64,000 nucleotides of DNA, taken from assembly GCF_040545875.1 (NCBI RefSeq), contig NZ_JBEPMR010000010.1. One strand, given 5' to 3'. Shown one piece after another: positions 15,707 through 24,842 of the stretch (its first letter is position 1; the number at the start of each line of letters is the position of its first letter). The notes below the pieces were generated by a model, which saw only the letters and a program-made list of their open reading frames with translations, did not search any database and was not told where the DNA came from. A program made the translations under genes and the position numbers. This stretch comes from Faecalicatena_A orotica (GTDB taxonomy: Bacteria; Bacillota; Clostridia; Lachnospirales; Lachnospiraceae).

Positions 15707-17335
15707 TTATATTTCGGACTCCTTTAAAACTTCAATTTTACACTGGTGTGCTTTTTCTATCCTGTCATAGCTGATGCCTACCGCCAGAACCCTTCCTGTA
15801 TATCTGGGCTGTTCCCCCATCCTGCTTTGGAATTTCATGGCATATTTTTTATCCTTAATCTGCCGGATCGCTGCGTCCGGTGTGGCGTCAACTTTTAATT
15901 CCAGTATGATACAGTCTGCATCCCTGTCCATTTCCGGATAAAAAATAAAGTCCACATAGCCTTTTCCTGCTTTATCCTCCCGTTCTACCCGGTAAGTATC
16001 CCTTGCAGAAAGATATACAAGGTTTACAACTGCAGTCAGCTCAATTTCGTTGTTGTAACTTAAGAGCGGAACTTCTGTGTTATGGGCAAGTTCCAGTATC
16101 TTTACCATTGTGTCCGTATCCCCTGCAATGGTTGCCTGCAGCATACGTTCAGATTCCTTCGCTAACTGATACACATAACCGAAAGAAGGTTGTTTCTGCA
16201 GCATATCTGCAAATTTTTCCATCAACTCCTTATTCGGGATGCAGACCTTCCCATTCTCATAACTCAGGAAGCCATAAACAACCATAGCTGAAAAAATCTC
16301 GTCCTTTGTCTGCAGGTTCATGGAAGTGGCCGCATACTCCTGGATTTTTGCCGGTACGGAAACACCGGACACCATAAGGGCCAGATCATCCCGGACGTCA
16401 TCTACATTATGTTCGATGTAATAGTAGATCTCATCATAAGGCCCGGCACTGGTCCAATAATTCCCCAGATTATTATTCTGCAACGAGAGGACGACTGAGC
16501 GTGGGTTATAAACCCGCTCTCCCCCATAGGTATGGTAGCCATCATACCAGTTTTTCAGGTTCTCTCTTGTTACCCTTTCTCTTTTCTCTAATGCCTGATA
16601 CTTTGCGTAAAGCTTATCCACTTCTGTTTCCGTAAAGCCAAATGTCTCGCTGAACCGCTCTTCCGTTATCATCGTGTATTCCATGAACATATTCAGTTCT
16701 GAACCGCTCGAATACTTTGCGATAGGAAGGATACCCGTCATATATGCCATAAGCACATAGGGCCTGTCTTTTAGCAGGCTTCGTAAGAACAGCAGATATT
16801 CTTTTTTATTATCCTCTGTCACAAAATCCTGATGGAAAATAAAGTCCCATTCGTCCAGTACAAAGATAAAACGTGCGGAAGGGTCCTCTGCGTAGATATT
16901 TGCCAGCATTTTAATGATTTTTCCCTCTCCATAGGATTTCGCATTGGGATATTCCGCCTTTAAATCTTCTGCCAGCTGCCCACGTATCTGTCCAATATAC
17001 TCATCATAAGAAGAACAGTCTTCTGTAAAGTCATTAAAAGAAATATGAATAACGGAAAACTGGTTCCGGTATTTGCTGTATTCTTCATATCTGGCAATTG
17101 CAAGGTTTTGAAACACATCCTGTGCGTCGCATCCCTTGGAGAAAAATGATGCGATCATATTCGCCATGACCGTCTTTCCAAATCTCCGGGGTCTTGTGAT
17201 ACAAATATGGTTATTTCCCGTACTTACCAGTGGGAACAATTCTTTCAACATCTGTGATTTATCCACAAAATAAGGCTTTGCAGTCTCACTTTTGTATAGC
17301 GTATATGCTGTTGTGCCATTTAAATAAACACCCAT
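15707..17335 (-). CDS. AAA-ATPase-like protein with C-terminal PD-(D/E)XK nuclease domain
   Basis: A ~542-residue member of the widespread AAA-ATPase_like plus PDDEXK_9 family. The N-terminus has the typical 'YFVDKSQMLKEL', a P-loop 'TRPRRFGKTVMANM' and Walker B 'FIFVLDEWDFIF'. The C-terminal domain has the nuclease core 'GKGYVDFIFYP' followed by 'CIILELKVD' (D...ExK). Roles proposed for the family range from selfish or addiction-like elements to defence; none is proven. The start was set at 17335 (MGVYLNG), the family's usual beginning; the longer frame adds 18 residues. It is monocistronic and inserted between the exporter operon and the pilus locus, divergent from the lone prepilin. Domain call is firm, function is not. 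Confidence 0.8.
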   Translation of the reverse strand: MGVYLNGTTAYTLYKSETAKPYFVDKSQMLKELFPLVSTGNNHICITRPRRFGKTVMANMIASFFSKGCDAQDVFQNLAIARYEEYSKYRNQFSVIHISFNDFTEDCSSYDEYIGQIRGQLAEDLKAEYPNAKSYGEGKIIKMLANIYAEDPSARFIFVLDEWDFIFHQDFVTEDNKKEYLLFLRSLLKDRPYVLMAYMTGILPIAKYSSGSELNMFMEYTMITEERFSETFGFTETEVDKLYAKYQALEKRERVTRENLKNWYDGYHTYGGERVYNPRSVVLSLQNNNLGNYWTSAGPYDEIYYYIEHNVDDVRDDLALMVSGVSVPAKIQEYAATSMNLQTKDEIFSAMVVYGFLSYENGKVCIPNKELMEKFADMLQKQPSFGYVYQLAKESERMLQATIAGDTDTMVKILELAHNTEVPLLSYNNEIELTAVVNLVYLSARDTYRVEREDKAGKGYVDFIFYPEMDRDADCIILELKVDATPDAAIRQIKDKKYAMKFQSRMGEQPRYTGRVLAVGISYDRIEKAHQCKIEVLKESEI

Positions 17336-17553
17336 AGTACACCGGCCTTTCCTCTGCATAATACAATTTTTTTTCATATTGGTTAACACCTTTTCTGTAT
17401 TATTATAGCAGATATCCTGCCCGAATCATACCTCATATTTTCGACAGCCTAAGTATCATTCCATTTCCGCGTCACTTCTGTATTTAAATCACATATAAAT
17501 CGCTGCAAAAAGATACAAAAAGATACATTTCTCTGAGATCGTCTGATTCTATA

Positions 17554-17582
17554 TTGCTTTTTATTTCAAAAACCTCTACAAT
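17554..17582 (+). promoter_or_regulatory. Promoter of the plus-strand prepilin gene
   Basis: TTGCTT (17554-17559) and TACAAT (17577-17582) with 17-bp spacing, 30 nt before the start codon. The same TTGCTT -35 box occurs upstream of the giant prepilin gene. Confidence 0.65.
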
Positions 17583-17612
17583 AAAATCAGTAGTTCTCAG
17601 GAGGAAATTCTA

Positions 17613-18473
17613 TTGAAAAAGATGAAGAAACATACCTCGGGTTTTACCTTAATTGAATTAATTGTTGTTCTGGTAATACTTGGAATCCTTGTGGCTGTTT
17701 CCGTACCGGCCTTCTCTGGGTACCTCAACAGGCAGAAGGAAAAAGAAGCAATCTCGGAATGCAGATTGATTGTGGCCGCTACACAGAGCGCCTATATGGA
17801 TATATACGCAAAGAATGACAGTACACTGAAGCCCAATACCGAAGAGATTTTAAAAGAAGTCGGGGTTGATGGGAAGATTATAGGTGCTGATTTCGATGAA
17901 AAGACGCGTAAGATCACAACACTTACCTATCTTGCAGAAAATAAGCTGTGTGTTCTGTATAGAAAAGATGAGGATGTGAAATATGTGATTACTGATGACC
18001 AGACCGGCGATATATTAAGTAATCTCGAAAAATTCATAAAAAACTATCAGGATTTTACTGTGGATTGGTTATCATCTCCTAATAGTAATAAATACGCTGG
18101 GAGGGAAACTTTAACCCGCCTGCTAATAGAAAAATACGGCTTACTTCCTTCTGTAGATTCCACTTTAATCCCTGACCGTTATACCAATACATCCCTCTAT
18201 TGGCAGCCATATTATATAGCCAACAATAAAACTGGTTTACAAGGCTCTACATCTACACTTTTACTTGCAACACCTAATGATGGCAGCGGGAATCTTAGTA
18301 ATATTCAAAATAGCTGGAAAGCATATATGATTTACTTTGAAGGTGTCGTCTATGTATTGCCTGAAGGTTCTGAAAATGCACCTATAGGAATGAGCGATAT
18401 GCACACTGTGTCACAGACTTCGGAAGGAATTACACAGCATATTAAAGACCTTGGTTTTGTTCCTGCTAATTAA
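17613..18473 (+). CDS. Type IV prepilin-like protein (lone, plus strand)
   Basis: A 286-residue protein with a class III signal: a short basic leader, then 'SGFTLIELIVVLVILGILVA', cleaved after Gly10, with Glu at mature position 5 and a single hydrophobic helix. The C-terminal ~230 residues are a globular domain I do not recognise. Start is TTG with AGGAGG 7 nt upstream. It lies on the opposite strand to the pilus genes, convergent with pilT, and has its own promoter and terminator, so it can be expressed independently of the pilus operon. It is likely a minor pilin or an alternative pilin subunit processed by the PilD encoded at 24843-25637. Confidence 0.85.
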   Translation: MKKMKKHTSGFTLIELIVVLVILGILVAVSVPAFSGYLNRQKEKEAISECRLIVAATQSAYMDIYAKNDSTLKPNTEEILKEVGVDGKIIGADFDEKTRKITTLTYLAENKLCVLYRKDEDVKYVITDDQTGDILSNLEKFIKNYQDFTVDWLSSPNSNKYAGRETLTRLLIEKYGLLPSVDSTLIPDRYTNTSLYWQPYYIANNKTGLQGSTSTLLLATPNDGSGNLSNIQNSWKAYMIYFEGVVYVLPEGSENAPIGMSDMHTVSQTSEGITQHIKDLGFVPAN

Positions 18474-18494
18474 TACCGCCTTCAAATTCAAAAA

Positions 18495-18534
18495 TCCCGG
18501 AATGCATATTATAGTTATTTATATGCTTCCGGGA
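18495..18534 (+). terminator. Terminator of the plus-strand prepilin gene
   Basis: TCCCGGAATGCATAT (18495-18509) pairs with ATATGCTTCCGGGA (18521-18534) and is followed by TAATTTTTTA. Good rho-independent terminator. Confidence 0.85.
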
Positions 18535-18581
18535 TAATTTTTTATACTAGATTACAATAATGATATCAGTGAAAAACTCTG

Positions 18582-19631
18582 CTACAGATACTGCGTCAGG
18601 TCATGCACATCATTCGTGTACTTCTTGGCATTTTCTTTCGTAATAATCCCTGTCCGCACAAGTCTTGCGAGGTCCGTATTCAGTGTATGCATCCCGTGTG
18701 CCGCCCCGGACTGCATGACCGTATTGAGCTGGTGGCATTTGTTTTCCCGGATCAGGTTGCAGACTGCGTCCGTCCCGATCAGGACTTCTGTTGCAGCAAC
18801 TCTCCTTTGCTGGTCCTGCGTTGGTATCAGGCACTGTGTCACGACACCGTTTAATATGGCGGAAAGCTGTGTCCGTATCTGGTTCTGGCTCTCAGAGGGG
18901 CATGCATCAATAATGCGGTCTATCGTCTGGGCCGCCCCGGTTGTGTGCAGTGTAGACATGACCAGATGGCCTGTCTCGGCCGCTGTCAGTGCTGCTGAGA
19001 TGGTCTCATAGTCCCTCATTTCTCCTACAAGAATTACATCCGGGTCTTCACGTAGTACGGAGCGCAGGGCAGGAGCAAATCCTTTTGTATCTATGCCGAC
19101 TTCTCTCTGGTGGATAATCGACTGTTTCTCTTTGTACACATATTCAATCGGGTCCTCAATCGTAACGATATGTTCTGCCCGTCTCTCATTGATATAATTA
19201 ATCATGGCCGCAAGTGTGGTAGATTTACCGCTTCCGGTCGGCCCTGTCACCAGTACAAGCCCCCTCGGCTGCCCGGCAAGCTGCCGGAGGACATCCGGGA
19301 GCTTCAGTTCTTCCAATGTAGGGATATGATTGTTCAGCAGCCTGATTGTAGCCGCCACCTTTCCCTGCTGGCGGAAAATATTGACACGCTGTCTGTTGCC
19401 GTCTTCTGTCTGGATGGCAATATCAATATCCTCCCCTTTTTCGAACAGCGTCCTGTTGTGTTCCGATAAGACAGACAGGATGGCCAGCCGTGTTTCTTCC
19501 GGCTGAGTGTCTTCTTCCATCTTCATGAGCCTTCCCTGTATGCGGAACCGAAGCGGCAGTCCCTCTGATATGTGAATATCCGAGGCGCCTTTCTCCCTTG
19601 CGGTTTCTATGATCTGAGCAATTGTATTCAT
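18582..19631 (-). CDS. pilT: Type IV pilus retraction ATPase PilT
   Basis: A 349-residue hexameric secretion ATPase that powers pilus retraction and twitching. It starts with the PilT-type 'KGASDIHISEGLPLRFRI', then Walker A 'GPTGSGKSTT', an Asp box around 'DPIEYVY', Walker B 'DPDVILVGEMRD' and His box 'GHLVMSTLHTT'. Length and lack of an MshEN N-terminal domain separate it from PilB. The start was set at ATG 19631 because GGAGGTGG lies just before it. It is the last gene of the machinery group, 18 nt after pilB. Presence of pilT implies a retractile pilus rather than a pure secretion pseudopilus. Confidence 0.93.
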   Translation of the reverse strand: MNTIAQIIETAREKGASDIHISEGLPLRFRIQGRLMKMEEDTQPEETRLAILSVLSEHNRTLFEKGEDIDIAIQTEDGNRQRVNIFRQQGKVAATIRLLNNHIPTLEELKLPDVLRQLAGQPRGLVLVTGPTGSGKSTTLAAMINYINERRAEHIVTIEDPIEYVYKEKQSIIHQREVGIDTKGFAPALRSVLREDPDVILVGEMRDYETISAALTAAETGHLVMSTLHTTGAAQTIDRIIDACPSESQNQIRTQLSAILNGVVTQCLIPTQDQQRRVAATEVLIGTDAVCNLIRENKCHQLNTVMQSGAAHGMHTLNTDLARLVRTGIITKENAKKYTNDVHDLTQYL

Positions 19632-19649
19632 ACCCACCTCCAAATGAAT

Positions 19650-21335
19650 CTATGCATAATAAGCTACTTTCCATAATTCTTCCATTGTAGTTACGCCTTC
19701 CCGTACAAGGTTAACCCCCTGTTCCTTAAGCGTGTGCATATCCTGATTCTGAATCAGATAATCTTCCATCTCCTCCATGCTTGCCCCTGTGGTAATCATG
19801 CGGCGTATCTCTTTTGTAATTACCGCGATCTCATGAATAGCAATTCGTCCGACATAGCCGGTATTATTGCATTTTTCACAGCCGCACGCCTGCTTTACAT
19901 ACATCACATCTTCACCCAGCACAGCCCTGTCTGCTGCTGTAGTTTCTACCACTTTCCCACAGTCCGGGCATACACGCCGCATCAGTCTCTGTGCAACAAC
20001 CCCGACGAGTGAGTTCGCAATCATGTATGGTTCGATTCCCATATCGATCAAACGTACAATAGAAGAAACTGCGTTATTCGTATGGAGCGTAGAAAGTACA
20101 AGATGGCCTGTTATGGCGGCCCTGACAGAAATAGATGCCGTCTCAGAATCTCTTGTTTCCCCTACCATGATAATGTCCGGATCCTGCCGCAGCAGTGCCC
20201 TGAGTCCTACCTCGAATGTAAGACCAGCCGTGTTATTTACCTGCATCTGGTTTAATTTCGGCATATTCTTCTCCACAGGGTCCTCGATCGTGGAGATATT
20301 CACGCTCCGCTTTGATAAATATGCCAGAATCATATATAACGTTGTTGTTTTTCCCGAACCGGTAGGCCCGGTCAGATAAAGGATTCCGTTAGGGGAATTC
20401 AATAGCGGCGCGAACTGTGCATAATCATGTTCGTTCATGCCAAACGTATCATTATGAAGTATCTTAGTATTGCCGCTCAAAAGTCTTAAAACGGCTTTCT
20501 CACCAAATACAGTCGGGATCACAGATACACGGATGTTTACATTTTCATTTTCCAGTTTAATCTTAAAATGTCCATCCTGCGGAACACGTTTTTCAGCAAT
20601 ATCCATTCCCCCCATGATCTTAATACGGGCAATGATGGATGCCTGCAAGGTACGTTTCAGGGTGACATATTCAGTAATTGTACCGTCCACACGCATGCGG
20701 ACCACCGTCTTGTCTTCGAATGGTTCAATATGGATATCACTTGCATTGATATTATAGGCCCTTATGATTAATGTGTTCAAAAGGCGGATGGTAGGCGCTT
20801 CGCTGTCCATGTCACCGTCGATATCATAATCAGACAGTTCCAGTTCATCCAGATTCTCATCAGAGCTTTGATTTGCCTGTTTTGCCGCCTGCTTCGCGGA
20901 AACCTCTGTATAATAATATTCCAGCGATTTCATAAGCGGAGCCAGTTTGGACAGCTTGATATCCAGATGCATACCGGTCAGCTGACGAATATCCTCCAGA
21001 GCATAGAAGTTCAGCGGATCATTCACGATCACTGTAAGATTATTGCCGCTTATGGCAATAGCTAAAATATGATATTTCATTGCCAGCTGGCGGGGAATCT
21101 TTGAGACAGCTTCCACATCCACTGAGTACCGGGACAGATCAATCACATCCAGCTGAAGCCTTTCCCCCAGCGCCACAAGAACCTGTTCCTCCTGAACATA
21201 GCCCAGACTAATCAGAATTTCTCCCAGACGCCGGTCTTTATGTTCCTTCTGATAAGCAAGCGCCTCCTGTACCTGTTCTTCTGTTATGTAACCATACTCC
21301 TGCAAAACTTTACCAATCGGAATATTTTTCATCAT
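19650..21335 (-). CDS. pilB: Type IV pilus assembly ATPase PilB (GspE-like)
   Basis: A 561-residue extension ATPase. The N-terminal ~150 residues form an MshEN/T2SSE_N domain with two successive 24-residue blocks, 'IGKVLQEYGYITEEQVQEAL' and 'RLGEILISLGYVQEEQVLVA', the pattern that binds cyclic di-GMP in MshE-type ATPases. The C-terminal domain has Walker A 'GPTGSGKTTT', Walker B 'DPDIIMVGETRD', 'GHLVLSTLHTN' and a zinc tetracysteine ('CPDCGK', 'CGCEKCNNTG'). It drives polymerisation of pilins through the PilC platform. Two adjacent ATGs open the frame; either may start it. It is followed directly by pilT. Confidence 0.94.
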   Translation of the reverse strand: MMKNIPIGKVLQEYGYITEEQVQEALAYQKEHKDRRLGEILISLGYVQEEQVLVALGERLQLDVIDLSRYSVDVEAVSKIPRQLAMKYHILAIAISGNNLTVIVNDPLNFYALEDIRQLTGMHLDIKLSKLAPLMKSLEYYYTEVSAKQAAKQANQSSDENLDELELSDYDIDGDMDSEAPTIRLLNTLIIRAYNINASDIHIEPFEDKTVVRMRVDGTITEYVTLKRTLQASIIARIKIMGGMDIAEKRVPQDGHFKIKLENENVNIRVSVIPTVFGEKAVLRLLSGNTKILHNDTFGMNEHDYAQFAPLLNSPNGILYLTGPTGSGKTTTLYMILAYLSKRSVNISTIEDPVEKNMPKLNQMQVNNTAGLTFEVGLRALLRQDPDIIMVGETRDSETASISVRAAITGHLVLSTLHTNNAVSSIVRLIDMGIEPYMIANSLVGVVAQRLMRRVCPDCGKVVETTAADRAVLGEDVMYVKQACGCEKCNNTGYVGRIAIHEIAVITKEIRRMITTGASMEEMEDYLIQNQDMHTLKEQGVNLVREGVTTMEELWKVAYYA

Positions 21336-21382
21336 CTGCCCTACTTTCCTGATTTTCTTTCCTATATTAAATCACCCGGTCA

Positions 21383-22072
21383 TTATTTCTCACACATGTA
21401 GACTTCCAGTCCCAGGTCCAATGTAGTCATATCCACAGCTGCTCCTTCTGTAGTCTCGGCAGCCTCTGAGTCTATATGAAATGTTTGGATACGCACAGAC
21501 GGATATTCCTGATTTACAACATCAATCAGGTGCTTTGCCTGCTTAAGTGTCCCTGTAATGGTCACATTCACCTGAGAAGCATATACCGTCGACTGCGTCT
21601 GCTCCACAGCCTGCGTGCCATCTGATGAACCAGAGTCCGTGCTGTCAGCATCCTCCCCGCCTTCGGCAGTCATTGCCATTTCCAGTCCCATTGTTGATGC
21701 AAAATACGGATTCACCTCAGCCACATAAGACTTACTGCTGACTTCCAGATCCCGGGATTCCATCCCGTTATTCAGTATCATTTTGGTAATCAGCGCCTCT
21801 ATCTCATAGGACTGCATCATCGGATAATAATCGGCCGCCCTCTGTACAAATTCTTCGTCTGCATCTTTCAGTTTCTCTTCCAGAGTCCCTTTCGTATCAA
21901 TTGCAAGCTTCATCTCCATCGCCTGTGCATCCACTTCAATGCTCTCTGACGCAAGGTCAGACTTCACCTCCAACTGCGGAATGATCAGGAACTTGATAAA
22001 CAATGCGGCGATCAGAACCACCGCAAGTATACTGAGCAACTTCTTATCTCTTTCTGTGATTGTAAATGTCAT
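21383..22072 (-). CDS. PilO-like pilus assembly protein
   Basis: A 229-residue bitopic membrane protein: short cytoplasmic N-terminus, one hydrophobic helix at about residues 12-32 ('LLSILAVVLIAALFIKFLII'), a predicted coiled coil (residues ~35-75) and a C-terminal ferredoxin-like fold, the layout of PilO/GspM. A low-complexity acidic linker (GGEDADSTDSGSSDG) separates two parts of the outer domain. It lies between the PilM-PilN fusion and pilB, exactly where pilO is expected. It would form the inner-membrane alignment complex with the PilMN protein. Sequence identity to characterised PilO is not obvious; the call rests on topology and position. Confidence 0.75.
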   Translation of the reverse strand: MTFTITERDKKLLSILAVVLIAALFIKFLIIPQLEVKSDLASESIEVDAQAMEMKLAIDTKGTLEEKLKDADEEFVQRAADYYPMMQSYEIEALITKMILNNGMESRDLEVSSKSYVAEVNPYFASTMGLEMAMTAEGGEDADSTDSGSSDGTQAVEQTQSTVYASQVNVTITGTLKQAKHLIDVVNQEYPSVRIQTFHIDSEAAETTEGAAVDMTTLDLGLEVYMCEK

Positions 22073-22089
22073 AGCCTACTCCTTCCCTT

Positions 22090-23577
22090 CTACATTCCTG
22101 CATGTTCACTCAAATATCCATTTATCTGGATGTCATATTTTCCGGCATCCTCTGTATAATTATATCCGGAATATTCCAGATCTGCGAATACATCACTCTT
22201 TTCCAGCCTGTTGATAAATGCATGGATCTCGGTTACCTGAGCGGCCATCGCCGTGAATTCATAGGTCCCTGTCTCAGCATTATATGCATCTATCTGAATC
22301 GTCACCTTATCCTCGGCACAATTCAGAATCGCCTGCTCTACCTTGCTTCCCGGCAGAGGATAGGTCTCATTCACGTCACTGATCAGCTGCGCCTCCCTGA
22401 TTTTCCCCTGTACCTCCTGCAGCTGGTTCTCCAGCTCCTTAGCCTCGGCAAAAGCACTTTGGTTTTCCTCCGATTCTATATATGCTTTCTGCTCATTAAT
22501 CTGGCTGCGTTCCATATGATTCGTAATAAACAGCGGCACTGTAATGACCAGACAGACTGCCAGAGTAATGCCTCCCGGCAGTACATATTTCCATGCAGAA
22601 GCATTCTCTTCCTTCCCTTTATGCCCCATCCTTTTTAAAAGATTAATATCATTTTTCTCAGCCAGAAGATTACCGATGGTATAACAGTAATTTCCAAGAA
22701 TATTATTCTGCTTTGCATACACAAGTTCTTCCCGCAAATTCTCACGGTCAACCGTCCCTATCATTTCCACACTGCCCGGATCAATCACTTCCAGGTCCAG
22801 TCCTTCCAGCATCCGTGCAGTTTCATCGTAGTCCTCCTGCTTAAAACCGCTGATACACACTTGCTTCATGTCTGCACGCTTCAGTTCTGACGCACTGAAC
22901 TGCTGGACATTGCTGACACGCTGTGCAACTTCTGCCGCAAAATCACGAGTCCCGTGTTCGCTGAAAATCCGTGTTCTGTTAAAGAACCTGATATGCCCTT
23001 CTTCCATCAGACAGCAGAGCAGGCTGTCCCCGTCCAGATGAACGGCAATGAAATACTGCCTGCGCATCTGGGGGTGTCTCTGAATAACCTTCGCAATACC
23101 ATTTATAGAAGTATCCATACTGTCAAGATCAACACCGATTCCCTTGAAGAGTTCCTGATACACTTCCACAAAATGCTGGTTTGCTGCAAGTCCGATCAGG
23201 TGGATCAGACCCTTTTTATTCTCAACTTCCATCACTCTATAGTCGTAAACATAATTTTCAGGGTTCTCGAGTTCTGAGAACTCCTTTTTTACCATGTTCC
23301 GGATCTTTTTATCGGCCACCTTTGGTAATGTCAGAATCTTTGTATATAACTGGGTACTGTCCACAATCAGGCGGATCCCCTTCTTCGGAAGCTGGTACTC
23401 TTTCCAGATTCCTGCAAGCTCTGCCTTCAGCTCATCTTCCGCAATAATAACACCATTAAGAAGCAGGCCCTCCCCGATCTCAAGACTATAACATTTCTGT
23501 ATCTTAATCTGGTTTTTACTCACATTTCCTACGATTATCTGGACATTACTGCCCGATAAATATACCGAAACTCCCAT
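22090..23577 (-). CDS. PilM-PilN fusion protein of the pilus alignment complex
   Basis: A 495-residue protein with a cytoplasmic actin-like PilM domain at about residues 1-320 (opening 'MGVSVYLSGSNVQIIVGN', then 'VSNVQQFSA' and further beta-alpha segments), a membrane helix near residues 335-355 ('GGITLAVCLVITVPLFIT'), a coiled coil ('QINEQKAYIESEENQ', 'LENQLQEVQGKIREA') and a PilN-like outer fold. In most bacteria these are two genes, pilM and pilN; a fused form resembles GspL of type II secretion. Spaced 12 nt after pilC and 17 nt before the PilO-like gene. Fusion removes the need for the short PilN tail that normally docks in PilM. Confidence 0.82.
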   Translation of the reverse strand: MGVSVYLSGSNVQIIVGNVSKNQIKIQKCYSLEIGEGLLLNGVIIAEDELKAELAGIWKEYQLPKKGIRLIVDSTQLYTKILTLPKVADKKIRNMVKKEFSELENPENYVYDYRVMEVENKKGLIHLIGLAANQHFVEVYQELFKGIGVDLDSMDTSINGIAKVIQRHPQMRRQYFIAVHLDGDSLLCCLMEEGHIRFFNRTRIFSEHGTRDFAAEVAQRVSNVQQFSASELKRADMKQVCISGFKQEDYDETARMLEGLDLEVIDPGSVEMIGTVDRENLREELVYAKQNNILGNYCYTIGNLLAEKNDINLLKRMGHKGKEENASAWKYVLPGGITLAVCLVITVPLFITNHMERSQINEQKAYIESEENQSAFAEAKELENQLQEVQGKIREAQLISDVNETYPLPGSKVEQAILNCAEDKVTIQIDAYNAETGTYEFTAMAAQVTEIHAFINRLEKSDVFADLEYSGYNYTEDAGKYDIQINGYLSEHAGM

Positions 23578-23589
23578 ACCATACTCCTC

Positions 23590-24792
23590 CTAATATCCCT
23601 GCTCTATCGTCGAATAAGACTGATAAATCGGCAAAATCACCGCAACTACCACGAAACCGACTACCACTGCCATCAGGATAATCAGCACCGGCTCCAAAAG
23701 TGCAACCAGACGTTCCAGAGCTTTCTCTGCTTCATAATCCAGACTTTCAGCAATCGAATCCAGCATATCATCCAGACTTCCTGTCTCTTCCCCTACCATG
23801 ATCGACGCAGCAAGCTTATTCTGAAATCCCTTTACATCCCTCAAAACACGGGAAAGTGGTTCCCCCATCCTGACGCGTCCTGAAACCTTTTCGAACTGGC
23901 TCTCTATATAGGCATTGCCGATCGTATCCGCTGCAATCGGAAGCGCATTCACGATCGTAATTCCGCTTCCATACAGCGAGCTTAATGTCCTCGCAAAGCG
24001 GGCAGTATAAATCTTCCTCAATAACTTTCCAACGATCGGGATATGGAGCTTGAACTGGTCCTTCAGCCGGGCTGCTGCCGGAATGGTAAACAGCCATTTA
24101 AACAGTCCGATGACTGCCACAATGACAATGATAATCAGGTACCAGTATTTCTGAAATGCATCACTCATTCCCATCAGCATCCGCGTAATCAGCGGAAGGC
24201 TCTCCATCTCCGCAAACATATCCTCGAACTGCGGCATAATAAAGATAAGGATAAATGCGGCCGCACCAAACAGCAGCACCATGAGTACTGCCGGATAGAT
24301 CATCGCATTCTTCACCTTTGTATTGAGACGGTTTTCTTTCTCATAATGATTGGCCATACGGAGCGCCACTGCATCAATATTCCCGTTTGTTTCCGCAGAA
24401 CGTATCATGTTGATCAGCAGAACCGGAAATGCCCTGCCCTGCTGTTCCATTGCTTCTGACAACGAAATCCCCTGAATAATCGCCTCCTGAACAGAGCGGT
24501 AAACTTTGGCATACTTTGGCTTCAGGTCCGCCTCCCCTGCTATGATATTCAGTGTACGCACCAAAGATACCCCGGCCGCCAGCAAGGTCCCGAGCTGCCT
24601 GCAGAAATCAGCGACAACGGGTGTCTTGATCTTACTGTACCCGTTCTTATCGCCGCCCTTTTTCCGGCAGTCGACCAGATACTTGCCCTCAGCGCGCAGT
24701 GTATCATAGAGGGCCTCTTCACTCGCAGCCTCCACTATGCCTTTCACTGTATTTCCATCCATATCTTTTGCTGTATATCTGTATTGAGCCAT
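23590..24792 (-). CDS. pilC: Type IV pilus inner-membrane platform protein PilC (GspF-like)
   Basis: A 400-residue polytopic protein with the duplicated T2SSF architecture: two cytoplasmic helical domains (around residues 65-190 and 265-385), each followed by membrane helices. Typical features are the N-terminal 'AQYRYTAKDMDGNTVKGIVE', 'FCRQLGTLLAAGVSLVRTL', and the second-domain 'FARTLSSLYGSGITIVNALP' with 'MVGEETGSLDDML'. It is the rotating platform on which PilB and PilT act to add or remove pilins. Lies between the prepilin peptidase and pilM-pilN genes. Confidence 0.93.
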   Translation of the reverse strand: MAQYRYTAKDMDGNTVKGIVEAASEEALYDTLRAEGKYLVDCRKKGGDKNGYSKIKTPVVADFCRQLGTLLAAGVSLVRTLNIIAGEADLKPKYAKVYRSVQEAIIQGISLSEAMEQQGRAFPVLLINMIRSAETNGNIDAVALRMANHYEKENRLNTKVKNAMIYPAVLMVLLFGAAAFILIFIMPQFEDMFAEMESLPLITRMLMGMSDAFQKYWYLIIIVIVAVIGLFKWLFTIPAAARLKDQFKLHIPIVGKLLRKIYTARFARTLSSLYGSGITIVNALPIAADTIGNAYIESQFEKVSGRVRMGEPLSRVLRDVKGFQNKLAASIMVGEETGSLDDMLDSIAESLDYEAEKALERLVALLEPVLIILMAVVVGFVVVAVILPIYQSYSTIEQGY

Positions 24793-24842
24793 ACTCTCTC
24801 CTCCGGCTTCTTAATCACCATTCATTCACAGCGCACCCGTTT

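Noticed and set aside
15707..17335. Part of the pilus system
   Set aside because: The AAA/PD-(D/E)XK gene adjoins the pilus locus but has its own terminator, diverges from the lone prepilin and belongs to a family with no known pilus role.
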